A stretch of 64,000 nt of DNA from Bacteroidota bacterium. Its GTDB lineage: Bacteria; Bacteroidota; Bacteroidia; Sphingobacteriales; Sphingobacteriaceae. Numbering within the stretch: the first letter of the stretch is position 1; every line of letters begins with the position of its first letter. Positions 8,087 to 17,162 of this stretch are shown one piece after another. Both the position numbers and the translations under genes were made by a program. The stretch is taken from contig JAEXHI010000002.1 in NCBI GenBank assembly GCA_023450085.1, positions 1 to 64,000 on the forward strand, read 5' to 3'. The notes beneath the pieces were generated by a model. That model was not told the DNA's origin. It did no database searches and saw only the letters and a list, made by a program, of their open reading frames with translations.

Positions 8087-8094
8087 TTAATTTG
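8087..8094 (+). promoter_or_regulatory. -7 box of the amidohydrolase gene
   Basis: TTAATTTG, one mismatch to TAnnTTTG, with TTTC 20 bases upstream and four bases before ATG 8099. It gives the same leaderless geometry as at 1220 and 4150. Confidence 0.5.
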
Positions 8095-8098
8095 TAGC

Positions 8099-9262
8099 AT
8101 GCAAAGATACTTATCGGCAAATTGGATATACCCTGTTACTAGTGCTCCTATTGCTAATGGCGTACTGGAAATTTCACCGGAAGGCGAGATTTTAAATGTA
8201 TATACAGAAAAACAAGCCGCAGAAAAGAAAATAGAGAATGTAGAAAAATTTGAAGGTGTGTTAGTGCCAGGCTTTGTGAATACGCATTGCCATTTGGAAC
8301 TTTCGCACCTGTTTGGCAAAATACCTGAACAAACGGGCTTGCCAGCATTTGTTCGTGAAATTGTAGCACAACGTGCAGCAGCTGACGAAGTGGTGATTGC
8401 CGCAATGGAAGCCGCTGATAGGCAGATGTACGAAAATGGTATTGTAGCCGTAGGTGACATTTCGAACGTGCCGCTTTCTAAAACAGTGAAACAAAATAGT
8501 CCGCTTTACTACCATACCTTTGTGGAGGTGTTTGGCTTTCATCGACCTTCGCAGCCTATTATAGAAGAGGGCTTGAAAATAAGAGATGGTTACTGGCCAT
8601 TGAATGCCTCGATAGTTCCACATGCACCTTATTCTGTATCGCCCGAACTTTTTCAGCTGATAGAAAAAAACACTAGACCGCAGGATATTTTAAGTATCCA
8701 TAATCAGGAGACGGCAGCGGAGAATGAATTTTTTGAAAGAGGTACTGGTGATTTTGAAGCAATGTACCAACGCATGGGCGTGCTAAAGGCAGCAGCGCAT
8801 GGTACTGGCGAAAATGCCATTCATTATCATTTGCCTCAAATGCCAGCTAACCGCACGCTTTTAGTACATAATACTTTTACTTGCCAAGCAGATGTTGATT
8901 TTGCTTTGGCACAGCATAAGGATTTATACTGGTGCCTTTGTCCTAATGCCAATGTATATATAGAAAATAACCTGCCAGAGGTTACCTTATTTATACAACC
9001 TCAGGTAAAGGTTACTTTGGGTACGGATAGTTTGGCGAGCAACCACCAATTATCTATCTTGGCAGAAATGCAAACTTTACAACAGCGTAAACGTATCGCT
9101 TTTGATGAGCTGTTAAACTGGGCAACTATTAATGGAGCGATATTTTTAGGCATAGAACAACAGTTTGGAAGTTTTGAGATAGGCAAAAAACCAGGTGTGA
9201 ATTTGGTAGACCTTTCGGAATCGAAAATCATAAAATCTAACCATGTAAAACGATTGATTTAA
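8099..9262 (+). CDS. Amidohydrolase-family metal-dependent deaminase or hydrolase
   Basis: Cytosolic TIM-barrel metalloenzyme of 387 residues. Metal ligands are visible as H63 and H65 in VNTHCHLELSH, the His of VPHAPYSVSP, and the Asp of LGTDSLASN. It belongs to the chlorohydrolase/cytosine deaminase-like amidohydrolases, which commonly deaminate purine- or pterin-like compounds or open cyclic amides. The stop codon overlaps the ATG of the next gene by one base (TAATG), so the two are probably translated together. No menaquinone or purine genes are adjacent, so I do not assign a substrate. Confidence 0.87.
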   Translation: MQRYLSANWIYPVTSAPIANGVLEISPEGEILNVYTEKQAAEKKIENVEKFEGVLVPGFVNTHCHLELSHLFGKIPEQTGLPAFVREIVAQRAAADEVVIAAMEAADRQMYENGIVAVGDISNVPLSKTVKQNSPLYYHTFVEVFGFHRPSQPIIEEGLKIRDGYWPLNASIVPHAPYSVSPELFQLIEKNTRPQDILSIHNQETAAENEFFERGTGDFEAMYQRMGVLKAAAHGTGENAIHYHLPQMPANRTLLVHNTFTCQADVDFALAQHKDLYWCLCPNANVYIENNLPEVTLFIQPQVKVTLGTDSLASNHQLSILAEMQTLQQRKRIAFDELLNWATINGAIFLGIEQQFGSFEIGKKPGVNLVDLSESKIIKSNHVKRLI

Positions 9263-10209
9263 TGGCTAATACAATCAATACTTTATTCGGAATTAAATAC
9301 CCCATCATACAAGCGGGGATGATTTGGTGTAGCGGTTGGCGCTTGGCTGCTGCTGTGTCTAATGCTGGTGGTTTGGGAATTATTGGTGCAGGGTCTATGT
9401 ATCCCGATGTTTTAAGGGAGCATATTCAAAAATGTAAGCAGGCCACCCCGAATCCTTTTGCGGTAAATGTGCCGCTGCTTTATCCTAATATTCAAGACAT
9501 CATGGATATTTTGGTGCAGGAAGAAGTAAAGATTGTTTTCACCTCCGCAGGTAATCCTGCCACATGGACCGCTTTCCTTAAAGAAAAAGGGATGACGGTA
9601 GTGCATGTAATTGCCAATACTAAGTTTGCACTTAAAGCTGAACAAAGTGGTGTTGATGCCATCGTAGCAGAAGGCTTTGAGGCCGGAGGACATAATGGAA
9701 GGGAAGAAACGACAACGCTGTGCTTAATCCCGATGATTAAACAAGCGGTAAATATTCCGGTAATTGCTGCTGGAGGTATTGGAAGTGGTAAGGCAATGTT
9801 GGCTGCTTTTGCTTTGGGAGCTGATGGTGTACAAGTAGGTTCGGCTTTTGCGGTGGCAGAAGAGTCTTCGGCCCATCTTAACTTTAAGGAGAAAATCGTT
9901 TCGTCGGTGGAAGGCGATACCAAATTGAGATTGAAGAAACTAGTGCCTGTGCGTTTGCTTAAGAATGAATTTTCTGATGCCGTAGCTCAGGCAGAAGCCA
10001 ATGGTGCTGGAACTGCTGAGTTAGCCGAGTTATTGGGCAGAGCTAGGGCAAAGCTCGGAATGTTTGAGGGAAATTTGGATGAAGGTGAGCTGGAAATAGG
10101 GCAAGTGTCGGCAATGCTTGATGAAATAAAACCAGCAGCTACGATTCTTAATGAAATTTGGGAAGAGTTTTTGGTGGAGAGGGAGAGAGTTAAGGGGCTC
10201 GATTTTTAA
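9262..10209 (+). CDS. Nitronate monooxygenase-like FMN enzyme
   Basis: FMN-dependent TIM-barrel oxidoreductase of 315 residues, related to nitronate monooxygenase (2-nitropropane dioxygenase) and FabK-like enoyl reductases. Visible motifs are YPIIQAGMIWCSGWRLAAAVSNAGGLGIIG near the N-terminus, EGFEAGGHNG, and the flavin phosphate-binding IAAGGIGSGKAM followed by GADGVQVGSAF. It is coupled to the amidohydrolase through a one-base overlap. In Bacteroidota, proteins of this type are usually annotated as nitronate monooxygenase. The physiological substrate is uncertain. Confidence 0.88.
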   Translation: MANTINTLFGIKYPIIQAGMIWCSGWRLAAAVSNAGGLGIIGAGSMYPDVLREHIQKCKQATPNPFAVNVPLLYPNIQDIMDILVQEEVKIVFTSAGNPATWTAFLKEKGMTVVHVIANTKFALKAEQSGVDAIVAEGFEAGGHNGREETTTLCLIPMIKQAVNIPVIAAGGIGSGKAMLAAFALGADGVQVGSAFAVAEESSAHLNFKEKIVSSVEGDTKLRLKKLVPVRLLKNEFSDAVAQAEANGAGTAELAELLGRARAKLGMFEGNLDEGELEIGQVSAMLDEIKPAATILNEIWEEFLVERERVKGLDF

Positions 10210-10564
10210 TTATTTAGAGCATTTTGATTTTGAAACATTAAGGCATGAAGGGACATTAAGTTTTTTGCCAATACTTGATTTATTTACCACCTTAGACGGT
10301 TAAGAGCATCTAAGTTGCTTGTCTAAACTTAAGTGCCTTAAATGATTTAACCTTAATGATCTTAATTTCTTAATAGTTTATTTTTATATCCCTAGGCATT
10401 TTTGGAAATTTAGGCGCTTTGTCTAAAATGAACTAAGGTGTCTTAGGTGGTTTAAATATTGAGCTTAGTCTTAATTACCTTAATTTCTTAATGGTTTGTT
10501 TTACCTTTGTGGTCAACTAGTTCTCGGGCAATCTTAATACTCGATACTCATATTTCAATACAGA
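10210..10564. other. Intergenic region with inverted repeat class 2
   Basis: 355 bases. Most of it is the class 2 repeat and flanking CTTAATTTCTTAAT-type simple sequence. A -7 box TACCTTTG at 10502-10509 serves the acylphosphatase gene. Confidence 0.6.
10282..10457. repeat. Intergenic inverted repeat, class 2, copy a
   Basis: Begins TTTACCACCTTAGAC and ends GTCTTAGGTGGTTTAAA, with internal CTAAG and CTTAA motifs. A shorter copy with the same ends is at 63636-63721. Confidence 0.7.
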
Positions 10565-10849
10565 ATGAAGCATATCAATATAAAAGTAATAGGCAAAGTA
10601 CAGGGCGTGTTTTTTAGAGCAAGCACTAAAGCAGTTGCCGATCAAATGGGGGTGAAGGGAAAAGTGAAGAATGAAAAAGATGGGTCGGTGCTTATTGAAG
10701 CAGAGGCAGATGCCATTACCTTGGATATGTTTGTAGAGTGGTGCCATAAAGGGCCCGAAAAATCTGTGGTGGAGCAAGTACTGGTAGAAGAAGGCGAAAT
10801 GCAGCATTACACTAACTTTGTGGTCATTAAAAAGAACTTGTTGTGGTAA
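10565..10849 (+). CDS. acyP: Acylphosphatase
   Basis: Small cytosolic enzyme of 94 residues that hydrolyses the carboxyl-phosphate bond of acylphosphates. The phosphate-binding loop GKVQGVFFRAS contains catalytic R18, and N36 in GKVKNEKDGSV lies 18 residues later, the usual Arg-Asn spacing of the family. Length is normal. A TACCTTTG promoter box is about 55 bases upstream, so it is probably transcribed alone or with the flippase gene that follows after 113 bases. Confidence 0.93.
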   Translation: MKHINIKVIGKVQGVFFRASTKAVADQMGVKGKVKNEKDGSVLIEAEADAITLDMFVEWCHKGPEKSVVEQVLVEEGEMQHYTNFVVIKKNLLW

Positions 10850-10962
10850 AGTTTATTTACGGTTGTAGATTAACGAATGACGATTTAGCCTATTAATAAT
10901 AAAAAAATGTAAACCTCGGTTTTAGAAAATCATAAATCTAAAATCGTATATCTAAAATCAAC

Positions 10963-12480
10963 TTGTCTGCATTAAAGAAATTTGTTGGCCAAACGGCAAT
11001 TTACGGAGTTACTACCGTTCTTTCACGATTGCTGAATTTTATTCTGACCCCAATATACACGAGGGTTTATCCAGCTGGAGTGTATGGCATTTTTACCAAC
11101 ATGTATGCTAATGCCTCTATCATCAATGCGGTATTGGCTTTTGGTATGGAGAGCACCTTTTTCCGTTATCTTAACAAGCACGAAGACAGAAAGCAGGAAG
11201 TGTATAATAACACATTTTTGTGCGTTGCTTTTATTGGTATCCTATTTTTAATTACTGGGCTAACTTTTAATACCCAAATAGCACAGTACTTTGCTGCAGA
11301 TGCAGGCCAAATAGCCGATTACAAATGGTATGTGAAATTCTTTGTGTGGATATTATTTATCGATGCCATTTGCGTAATCCCGTTTGCAAAAATAAGAGCA
11401 GATGAAAGGCCTATCAGATATAGCGTAGCTAAATTCTTGAACATTGGCCTTTTTGTAGGTCTCAACTTGGTGTTTATCTTGCTCATTCCAGCCATCATCA
11501 AACATCAATGGGCCGGTGCGGAGTGGTTGGCCTCATGGTACCGCAAGCAATGGGTAGGTTATGTGTTTATTTCCAATTTGGTAGCAAGTGCAGCTACTTT
11601 ATTATACCTGTTGCCAGAGTTTTTAAAAATTCAGCTTCGATTGGATAAAGCTTTACTAGGTAATATGTTTGGGTATAGCTGGCCCATTTTGGTGGCCAAC
11701 CTGTCCTTTATCATTAATGAAAACCTAGATAAGATTGTACTTAAAAAACTGCTTCCTCCCGAAATTGCCGATGGAGAAGTGGGGGTTTATGGAGCGGTTT
11801 GCAAAATAGCGATCTTCTTGAGCATTTTTAATACCGCATTCCGTTTAGGTGCCGAACCATTTTTCTTCAGCTTTGCCAAAAATAAAAACGCCAAGCAAAC
11901 TTATGCTGTTATTCTCCACTATTTTGTAATTGCACTGGTGGTTATTTTTATTGGTTTAGTGGCCAATATCGAAATTCTAAAATATTTCATCAGTAGAGAT
12001 AAGGCACACATTGCAGACTATTGGGCTGGATTGCCAGCGGTACCTTACCTTTTATTAGGTTATGTGTGTTTGGGTATTTATATGAACCTTTCTATTTGGT
12101 ATCGCCTTTCAGACCAAACCCGTTTTGGACTTTATATTTCTGTGCTTGGTGCAGTTATTACCATCGTGCTCAATTTAGTGCTTATTCCAAAATATAGCTA
12201 TATGGGCTCTGCATGGGTCAGTATGATTGCCTATTTTGTCATGATGGTCATATCGTATGTGTTGGGTCAAAAGTATTATCCAATTCCTTATAATTTAAAG
12301 CGGATTGCATTGTACTTCATTTCCTCAACGGTAATTGTCTTTGTTTCGTTTTTCGTGTTCAATAGAAATATATTTATTGGCAACGGCCTATTGGTTTTGT
12401 TCCTCGGAGCAGTATATTTTTTAGAGAAGAACGAACTGAAAAGATTTTTCAAGAAAGGCGATGCAAAAGCAGAAAGTTAA
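10963..12480 (+). CDS. Polysaccharide flippase (MOP superfamily, Wzx-like)
   Basis: Integral membrane protein of 505 residues with about 12-14 hydrophobic segments. The start KKFVGQTAIYGVTTVLSRLLNFILTPIYTR is typical of the PST/Wzx lipid-linked oligosaccharide flippases. The most probable role is moving an undecaprenyl-linked glycan or lipid II-like precursor across the inner membrane. The start is TTG at 10963. The next in-frame Met is about 46 residues in and would remove the first membrane helix. It is followed by dUTPase and cell-envelope genes on the same strand. It is outside any glycosyltransferase cluster. Confidence 0.88.
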   Translation: MSALKKFVGQTAIYGVTTVLSRLLNFILTPIYTRVYPAGVYGIFTNMYANASIINAVLAFGMESTFFRYLNKHEDRKQEVYNNTFLCVAFIGILFLITGLTFNTQIAQYFAADAGQIADYKWYVKFFVWILFIDAICVIPFAKIRADERPIRYSVAKFLNIGLFVGLNLVFILLIPAIIKHQWAGAEWLASWYRKQWVGYVFISNLVASAATLLYLLPEFLKIQLRLDKALLGNMFGYSWPILVANLSFIINENLDKIVLKKLLPPEIADGEVGVYGAVCKIAIFLSIFNTAFRLGAEPFFFSFAKNKNAKQTYAVILHYFVIALVVIFIGLVANIEILKYFISRDKAHIADYWAGLPAVPYLLLGYVCLGIYMNLSIWYRLSDQTRFGLYISVLGAVITIVLNLVLIPKYSYMGSAWVSMIAYFVMMVISYVLGQKYYPIPYNLKRIALYFISSTVIVFVSFFVFNRNIFIGNGLLVLFLGAVYFLEKNELKRFFKKGDAKAES

Positions 12481-12531
12481 AAGCATCACTATAAACACCA
12501 AGTCTAAATATTAATATCTGAATACTAGCTA

Positions 12532-12966
12532 ATGGAAATAAAAATCATCAATCAATCAAACCATGCCTTGCCAGCTTATGAAACTGCTCATGCTGCGGGA
12601 ATGGATTTAAGAGCTTCTTTAACTGAAGAAATCATAATTAAACCTTTACAGCGTTCTTTAATTCCAACGGGTTTATTTATAGAGCTTCCCGTAGGTTACG
12701 AAGCACAGATTAGACCAAGAAGCGGATTAGCGTATAAACATGGGATTACGGTGCTGAACTCACCAGGAACTATTGATGCTGATTACCGTGGCGAAATAAA
12801 AGTATTGTTGGTAAATTTGTCTGATACCGAGTTTAAGGTAGCTAACGGTGAGCGCATTGCGCAAATGGTAGTAGCTAAGCATGAAACGGTAGTTTGGCAA
12901 TTGGCCGATGAACTCAGCGCAACAGATAGAGGTGAAGGTGGTTACGGACACACAGGAAAAAAATAA
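12532..12966 (+). CDS. dut: dUTP diphosphatase
   Basis: Trimeric dUTPase of 144 residues. It hydrolyses dUTP to dUMP, limiting uracil in DNA and feeding thymidylate synthesis. All five family motifs are visible: AGMDLRA, RPRSGLAYKHG, GTIDADYRGEI, GERIAQMV and the C-terminal RGEGGYGHTG arm. Length is normal. It lies 51 bases after the flippase and three bases before the TPR gene, so it is part of the same run of genes. Confidence 0.96.
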   Translation: MEIKIINQSNHALPAYETAHAAGMDLRASLTEEIIIKPLQRSLIPTGLFIELPVGYEAQIRPRSGLAYKHGITVLNSPGTIDADYRGEIKVLLVNLSDTEFKVANGERIAQMVVAKHETVVWQLADELSATDRGEGGYGHTGKK

Positions 12967-12969
12967 CAG

Positions 12970-14655
12970 ATGAAGAAATTTCTTTTAATAGCATTGACCA
13001 TTGCTTGCCATGAGATGGCATGGGCACAGCAAAACACAATTGCCGTAAAAGATAGCAATGCTATAAAGGAACTTTTCTTTGCAGGTTTAAAAGATAAACT
13101 GAACGAAAACTATGTAGCGGCCAGTAACAATTTTTCAAAGGTGTTGGTGATTGACCCCAATAACGATGCAGCTTATTTTGAACTGGCTAATATGCAAATT
13201 CGTCAAAATAAGTTACTGGATGCTGAAGTTTCTATCAAAAAAGCACTTGCTGCGCAGCCCAACAATGTTTGGTACCTAAAACTGCAAACAGAGGTGTACA
13301 AACGCAATGGGAACATGGATGCGTTGGTACAAACTTTTGACAAGTTGATACAGTTAGATTCGGAAACGGAGAGCTTTCATTTTGATAGGGCAAATGCTTT
13401 GTATATTGCGGGGAAGATTGAAGAATCGCAAAAAGCTTATGATTTGCTGGAGCAGAAATTTGGAGTATCTAAAGCTTCAACAGCTGCAAAAAAACGATTT
13501 AAAACGCAAGCAGCGGCCAGCACCGATTTAAATAAGCTCATTAGCGACAACCCTAGTGATGTTAAAAACTACCTCGATTTAAGTGGTGTGCTATTGGAGA
13601 AAAACCAAAACAATGAGGCACTAGCCACCTTGATGAAAGCAAAAGCCCTTGCTCCTGATAACTATGAAGTGAATTTGGCTTTGGCTGATGTTTACCATTC
13701 CTTGAAAAAAACAGACGAAGCATTGGCAGCTCTTAAATCAGCTTTTGAAAGCCCTGAAATGCCTTTGCCTATTAAGCTGAAAATTTTAAGCCAAATGTTG
13801 CCTCGATTTAGTAATCCGCAAGTGGCAAAAAGTGCTGCTCAACTTGGAGCAATTACTTTGGAAGAGCATAAAGACGACCCTAAGGTAAAAGTGCTTTATG
13901 GAGATATTCTTTACCAGCAAGGTAACCTACAAGGGGCAAAAGAGCAATATTTAGGGGCGGTAAAAATCTCCGAGCAACTTTACATTGCTTGGGAAAAAGT
14001 ACTTGGGGTGCAAACATTAATGGGTAATTACGAAGAGGCCATTAAAACTGGAGAAGATGCGTTGTCGGTTTACCCTAATCAGGCAATTTTGTATTACTAC
14101 CGTGCCTTTGCCCTACATAGAAACGGGCAAAATGCAGAAGCAGGATTTGAACTGAAAAATGCTTTGCAGTTAGAACCAGAAGATGTGAATTTAAAGGCAA
14201 TGATTTTGGCTTTGCAAGCTGAGGTGCTCATTGACCAAGGTAAGTTAAAAGAGGCAGATGCCGCTTTCGATAAAGCAGTAGCTTTGGCTCCAAACAATTA
14301 TCTGACTTTAAGTAATTACGCTTATTATCTCGCTTTGCGTAACCACGATTTGCCAAAGGCAGAAAAACTGGCCTCAAAAGCGGCTTTGGCCATGCCGCAA
14401 AATTCATCTATCCTAGATACTTATGCCATTGTATTGTTCAAACTGAATAAGTTAGACGATGCGTTGAAATACATAGAAAAAGCATTACAAAACAACGAGG
14501 GGGGAAATCCCGTTTATTTGGAACATTACGGTGATATTTTGTTTTTAAAAGGCGACAAAGAAAATGCCCTTGCCCAATGGCAAAAAGCAAAAATTGCAGG
14601 AAATCAGTCGGAGAAGTTAAACAGAAAGATAAATGAGAAAAAATATATTAAATAA
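12970..14655 (+). CDS. Secreted tetratricopeptide-repeat protein
   Basis: Protein of 561 residues with an N-terminal signal peptide (FLLIALTIACHEMAWAQQ) followed by serial TPR motifs, for example FDRANALYIAGKIEESQKAYDLL and YAYYLALRNHDLPKAEKLASKAALAMP. It is predicted to be periplasmic or outer-membrane associated and to serve as a protein-interaction scaffold. It starts three bases after dut. Its last 23 bases overlap, in another frame, the start of the DUF4292 lipoprotein gene, which indicates translational coupling. The partnership with DUF4292 and EnvC-like proteins points to an envelope role. Confidence 0.88.
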   Translation: MKKFLLIALTIACHEMAWAQQNTIAVKDSNAIKELFFAGLKDKLNENYVAASNNFSKVLVIDPNNDAAYFELANMQIRQNKLLDAEVSIKKALAAQPNNVWYLKLQTEVYKRNGNMDALVQTFDKLIQLDSETESFHFDRANALYIAGKIEESQKAYDLLEQKFGVSKASTAAKKRFKTQAAASTDLNKLISDNPSDVKNYLDLSGVLLEKNQNNEALATLMKAKALAPDNYEVNLALADVYHSLKKTDEALAALKSAFESPEMPLPIKLKILSQMLPRFSNPQVAKSAAQLGAITLEEHKDDPKVKVLYGDILYQQGNLQGAKEQYLGAVKISEQLYIAWEKVLGVQTLMGNYEEAIKTGEDALSVYPNQAILYYYRAFALHRNGQNAEAGFELKNALQLEPEDVNLKAMILALQAEVLIDQGKLKEADAAFDKAVALAPNNYLTLSNYAYYLALRNHDLPKAEKLASKAALAMPQNSSILDTYAIVLFKLNKLDDALKYIEKALQNNEGGNPVYLEHYGDILFLKGDKENALAQWQKAKIAGNQSEKLNRKINEKKYIK

Positions 14656-15424
14656 GTTTTTTTTAGTTGCCAGTACAGTTTTTGCGGTAAGTTGTGCGCC
14701 GAAAAAGGAAATCGTAAAAGCACCGCCGCCAGTAGAAACAGCGCCCGTAACAGATAAAAAAGCTGAAAATCTGGCTACACTGCTTACCAAAGAACTTCAA
14801 TACAATACCCTGTCGTTAAAAGGAAAAGCTGAGCTGGATATTAATGGTGATGCCAATAACGTGACCTTAAACATTCGTATCAAAAAAAATGAGACGATTT
14901 GGTTTAATGTGACAGCTCTGGGCGGTGCTATAGAAGCTGCACGTGGAATCATTACTCCTGATAGTTTGTTGCTCATGAACAGGTTTCAGAAAACCATTCT
15001 TAGGAAACCACTTTCATATATCCACGATTATACCAATCAGCAAGTGAATTTTGGTTGGCTACAAGCCATTATTGTGGGAAATACTATTACAGAGTTTATG
15101 GTAGAAAAATCAGATTTGAAGCAAGAGGGCGGAGTATGGATTTTGAATGGTACAGAACAAGGCTTAGCTTATCGAACTTTGTTTAACACCCTGTTAAAAG
15201 CTGCGGAGCTAAACTTGAATGATGCAGAAGCTGGTCAGGCCCTTAAAGTAGTGTATGATAAGTATACCCCCATAAGTAAAGGGCTGTTTCCTTCAAATTT
15301 AAAAATAACCTCTGCCGTAGGCGATAAAAAAATAAGTGTAGCTGTTGAGTTTACAAAAATTGACGCTAATGTGCCTGTAGAGTTCCCTTTTAACGTTCCA
15401 AAGAGTTTTCAACTAATCCATTAA
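14633..15424 (+). CDS. DUF4292 lipoprotein
   Basis: Lipoprotein of 263 residues. A short signal sequence ends in the lipobox VFAVSC, followed by a proline-rich linker. The rest matches DUF4292 of Bacteroidota, with a mostly beta architecture suggestive of LolA/LolB-type lipid or lipoprotein binding, which is inferred from pattern only. It overlaps the TPR gene by 23 bases and is followed after 20 bases by the EnvC-like gene. A role in outer-membrane biogenesis is likely but not shown. Confidence 0.82.
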   Translation: MRKNILNKFFLVASTVFAVSCAPKKEIVKAPPPVETAPVTDKKAENLATLLTKELQYNTLSLKGKAELDINGDANNVTLNIRIKKNETIWFNVTALGGAIEAARGIITPDSLLLMNRFQKTILRKPLSYIHDYTNQQVNFGWLQAIIVGNTITEFMVEKSDLKQEGGVWILNGTEQGLAYRTLFNTLLKAAELNLNDAEAGQALKVVYDKYTPISKGLFPSNLKITSAVGDKKISVAVEFTKIDANVPVEFPFNVPKSFQLIH

Positions 15425-15432
15425 TTTTTTTA

Positions 15433-15440
15433 TACTTTTG
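15433..15440 (+). promoter_or_regulatory. -7 box before the EnvC-like gene
   Basis: TACTTTTG ends four bases before ATG 15445. No clear -33 box is visible. It could provide an internal, leaderless transcript within the operon. Confidence 0.45.
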
Positions 15441-15444
15441 GTTA

Positions 15445-16719
15445 ATGAAGTTAAACAAAGCCCTACTTTTAGTTGTATCCCTGTTTTTTTGTGTAAATGC
15501 TTTTGCACAATCCAGTAAAGAGCTAAAGCGTAAAAAAGAAGCTTTACAAAGAGAGATTGAGCTGGCTCAAAGAAATTTGAACAAAGCGTCGAGCGGTAAG
15601 AAGCTAACCCTTGGTCAAATCAATGCAATTAAAGCCCAAATTAGACTAAGGCAAGAAAAAATCTCTACCATCAATTCGGAGATGAAAAGCCTAGACCATC
15701 AAATCTCGGAAAACACCAATAAGGTGCACAATTTGAAGGGCCGTTTATCAGATTTGAAGAAGGAATACGCGGGTATGATTCGCTTTGCGCAACGCAACAA
15801 AAATGCCTATGATAAAATGATGTTCATTTTTGCTGCGAAAGATTTTAACCAAGCTTATAAGCGAATTAAATATTTACAACAGTTTGGTCAATACCGTAAA
15901 AAGCAAGCAGCATATATTCAGGGTACAGAAAAACAGTTGAGCAACCAAATTGTGGTACTGGATAAGGACCTTAAGAATAAAGGAAGCTTACTGAAGGAGC
16001 AAGAGAGCGAGAAAAACAAACTGGATAAAAATAGAAGCGAGCAAACGGTTGTATTAAATAAATTAAGCAAGCAAGAAAAACAGTTCCAACAAGATATTAA
16101 CAAGAAAAGACAGCAGCAGGCTTCTATCGATAGGCAAATTAGCGCAGCTATTGCCCGAGAAATTGCCGCGGCGAGGAAAAAGGCAGAGGATGAAGCAAGG
16201 GAAAGGGAACGTCTGGCCGAAGCTAAAGCAAAAGCTGAAAATAAACCTTCGCCAACCACTACTGCAGCAAAACCGAAAACAGCTAGTGAAGCTTTAAGAG
16301 CAACTCCAGAAGCTGCCAAGCTTTCTGATGCTTTTGAAGCCAATAGAGGAAGTTTGCCTTCGCCGGTGTCTAATGGTTATATTACAGGAAGGTTTGGTGC
16401 CTATAAGGTTGATCAGGCTACCGCAATGCGTAATGGCGTAGTGTTTCAAACCAGTGAAGGTGCCGCGGTTAGAGCCGTTTTTAATGGAACCGTTAGCTCA
16501 GTTTTCCAACAATTTGGCAAGTTTTATATTGTAATTATCCATGGGGAGTATTTTACTGTTTATGAAGGGTTGCAAAGCGCTAGTGTAAGTAAAGGACAAA
16601 AAGTAACCACTAAGCAAACTATTGGTGTGGCTGGAACCAGTGACGGCGTTCCAGAATTGGGATTCCAGATTCACAGGGGGGCTACCGCACAAAACCCTGA
16701 AAGCTGGCTAGCTCGTTAA
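15445..16719 (+). CDS. EnvC-like murein hydrolase activator with degenerate LytM domain
   Basis: Periplasmic protein of 424 residues: signal peptide (about 1-21, ending AFAQ), long coiled coils about 24-110 and 150-265, an Ala/Pro/Thr linker, and a C-terminal LytM/M23 fold about 310-424. The M23 zinc ligands appear to be absent. The first motif reads NGVVF instead of a His/Asp motif, and the usual HLHFE segment reads LGFQIHRG. This matches non-catalytic activators such as EnvC, which stimulate amidases during septum splitting. The amidase partner is not in the window. Confidence 0.87.
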   Translation: MKLNKALLLVVSLFFCVNAFAQSSKELKRKKEALQREIELAQRNLNKASSGKKLTLGQINAIKAQIRLRQEKISTINSEMKSLDHQISENTNKVHNLKGRLSDLKKEYAGMIRFAQRNKNAYDKMMFIFAAKDFNQAYKRIKYLQQFGQYRKKQAAYIQGTEKQLSNQIVVLDKDLKNKGSLLKEQESEKNKLDKNRSEQTVVLNKLSKQEKQFQQDINKKRQQQASIDRQISAAIAREIAAARKKAEDEARERERLAEAKAKAENKPSPTTTAAKPKTASEALRATPEAAKLSDAFEANRGSLPSPVSNGYITGRFGAYKVDQATAMRNGVVFQTSEGAAVRAVFNGTVSSVFQQFGKFYIVIIHGEYFTVYEGLQSASVSKGQKVTTKQTIGVAGTSDGVPELGFQIHRGATAQNPESWLAR

Positions 16720-16745
16720 TAGGTAGCTTTTGCTTAAATAAACGC

Positions 16746-16753
16746 TATATTTG
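16746..16753 (+). promoter_or_regulatory. -7 box upstream of tatA
   Basis: TATATTTG lies 17 bases before ATG 16771 and fits TAnnTTTG. A -33 box at proper spacing is not obvious. Confidence 0.45.
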
Positions 16754-16770
16754 TATAAAATCGTTTTAAA

Positions 16771-17136
16771 ATGTACAACACGCCATTATTAGAGTTTTTG
16801 AATATGGGAGGGGGCGAGATGATTCTTATCGTAATTGCCATACTTTTGTTATTTGGAGGTAAAAAATTACCTGAATTAGCAAGAGGTTTAGGTAAGGGGA
16901 TTAGAGAATTTAAAGATGCTTCCGAAGGAGTCAAAAGAGAAATTCACCGCAACATTAATGCGGTAGATGTAGATGAGGAAGATAAGAAAGCTGAAGAAAA
17001 TCGCAGGTATCGCGAGCCAGAGGTAGATCATTCTCATTCTATCCACGAAGAACCTACAGTTGCTGCTGAAAACCAAAAAGAAGTGCAAACCGTAGATAGT
17101 GTAGAGGAAAATAAAGAACCAAAAAGTTCTGTTTAA
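16771..17136 (+). CDS. tatA: TatA-family translocase subunit, long form
   Basis: Twin-arginine translocase component of 121 residues. A single TM segment (about 16-34) is followed by FGGKKLPELARGLGKGIREFK, the conserved amphipathic helix. An unusually long acidic, His-containing tail (about 60-121) follows, unlike the short tail of the neighbouring TatA. It would oligomerise with TatC, which is encoded at 45.9-46.8 kb, to export folded proteins. It could act as the TatB-like member of the pair, which is an inference from its longer tail. Confidence 0.9.
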   Translation: MYNTPLLEFLNMGGGEMILIVIAILLLFGGKKLPELARGLGKGIREFKDASEGVKREIHRNINAVDVDEEDKKAEENRRYREPEVDHSHSIHEEPTVAAENQKEVQTVDSVEENKEPKSSV

Positions 17137-17162
17137 AAAATTGAATATATAAAACAACAGTC

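Noticed and set aside
8099..9262. Calling the amidohydrolase an aminofutalosine deaminase
   Set aside because: No menaquinone futalosine genes are nearby, and the motifs fit many amidohydrolases.
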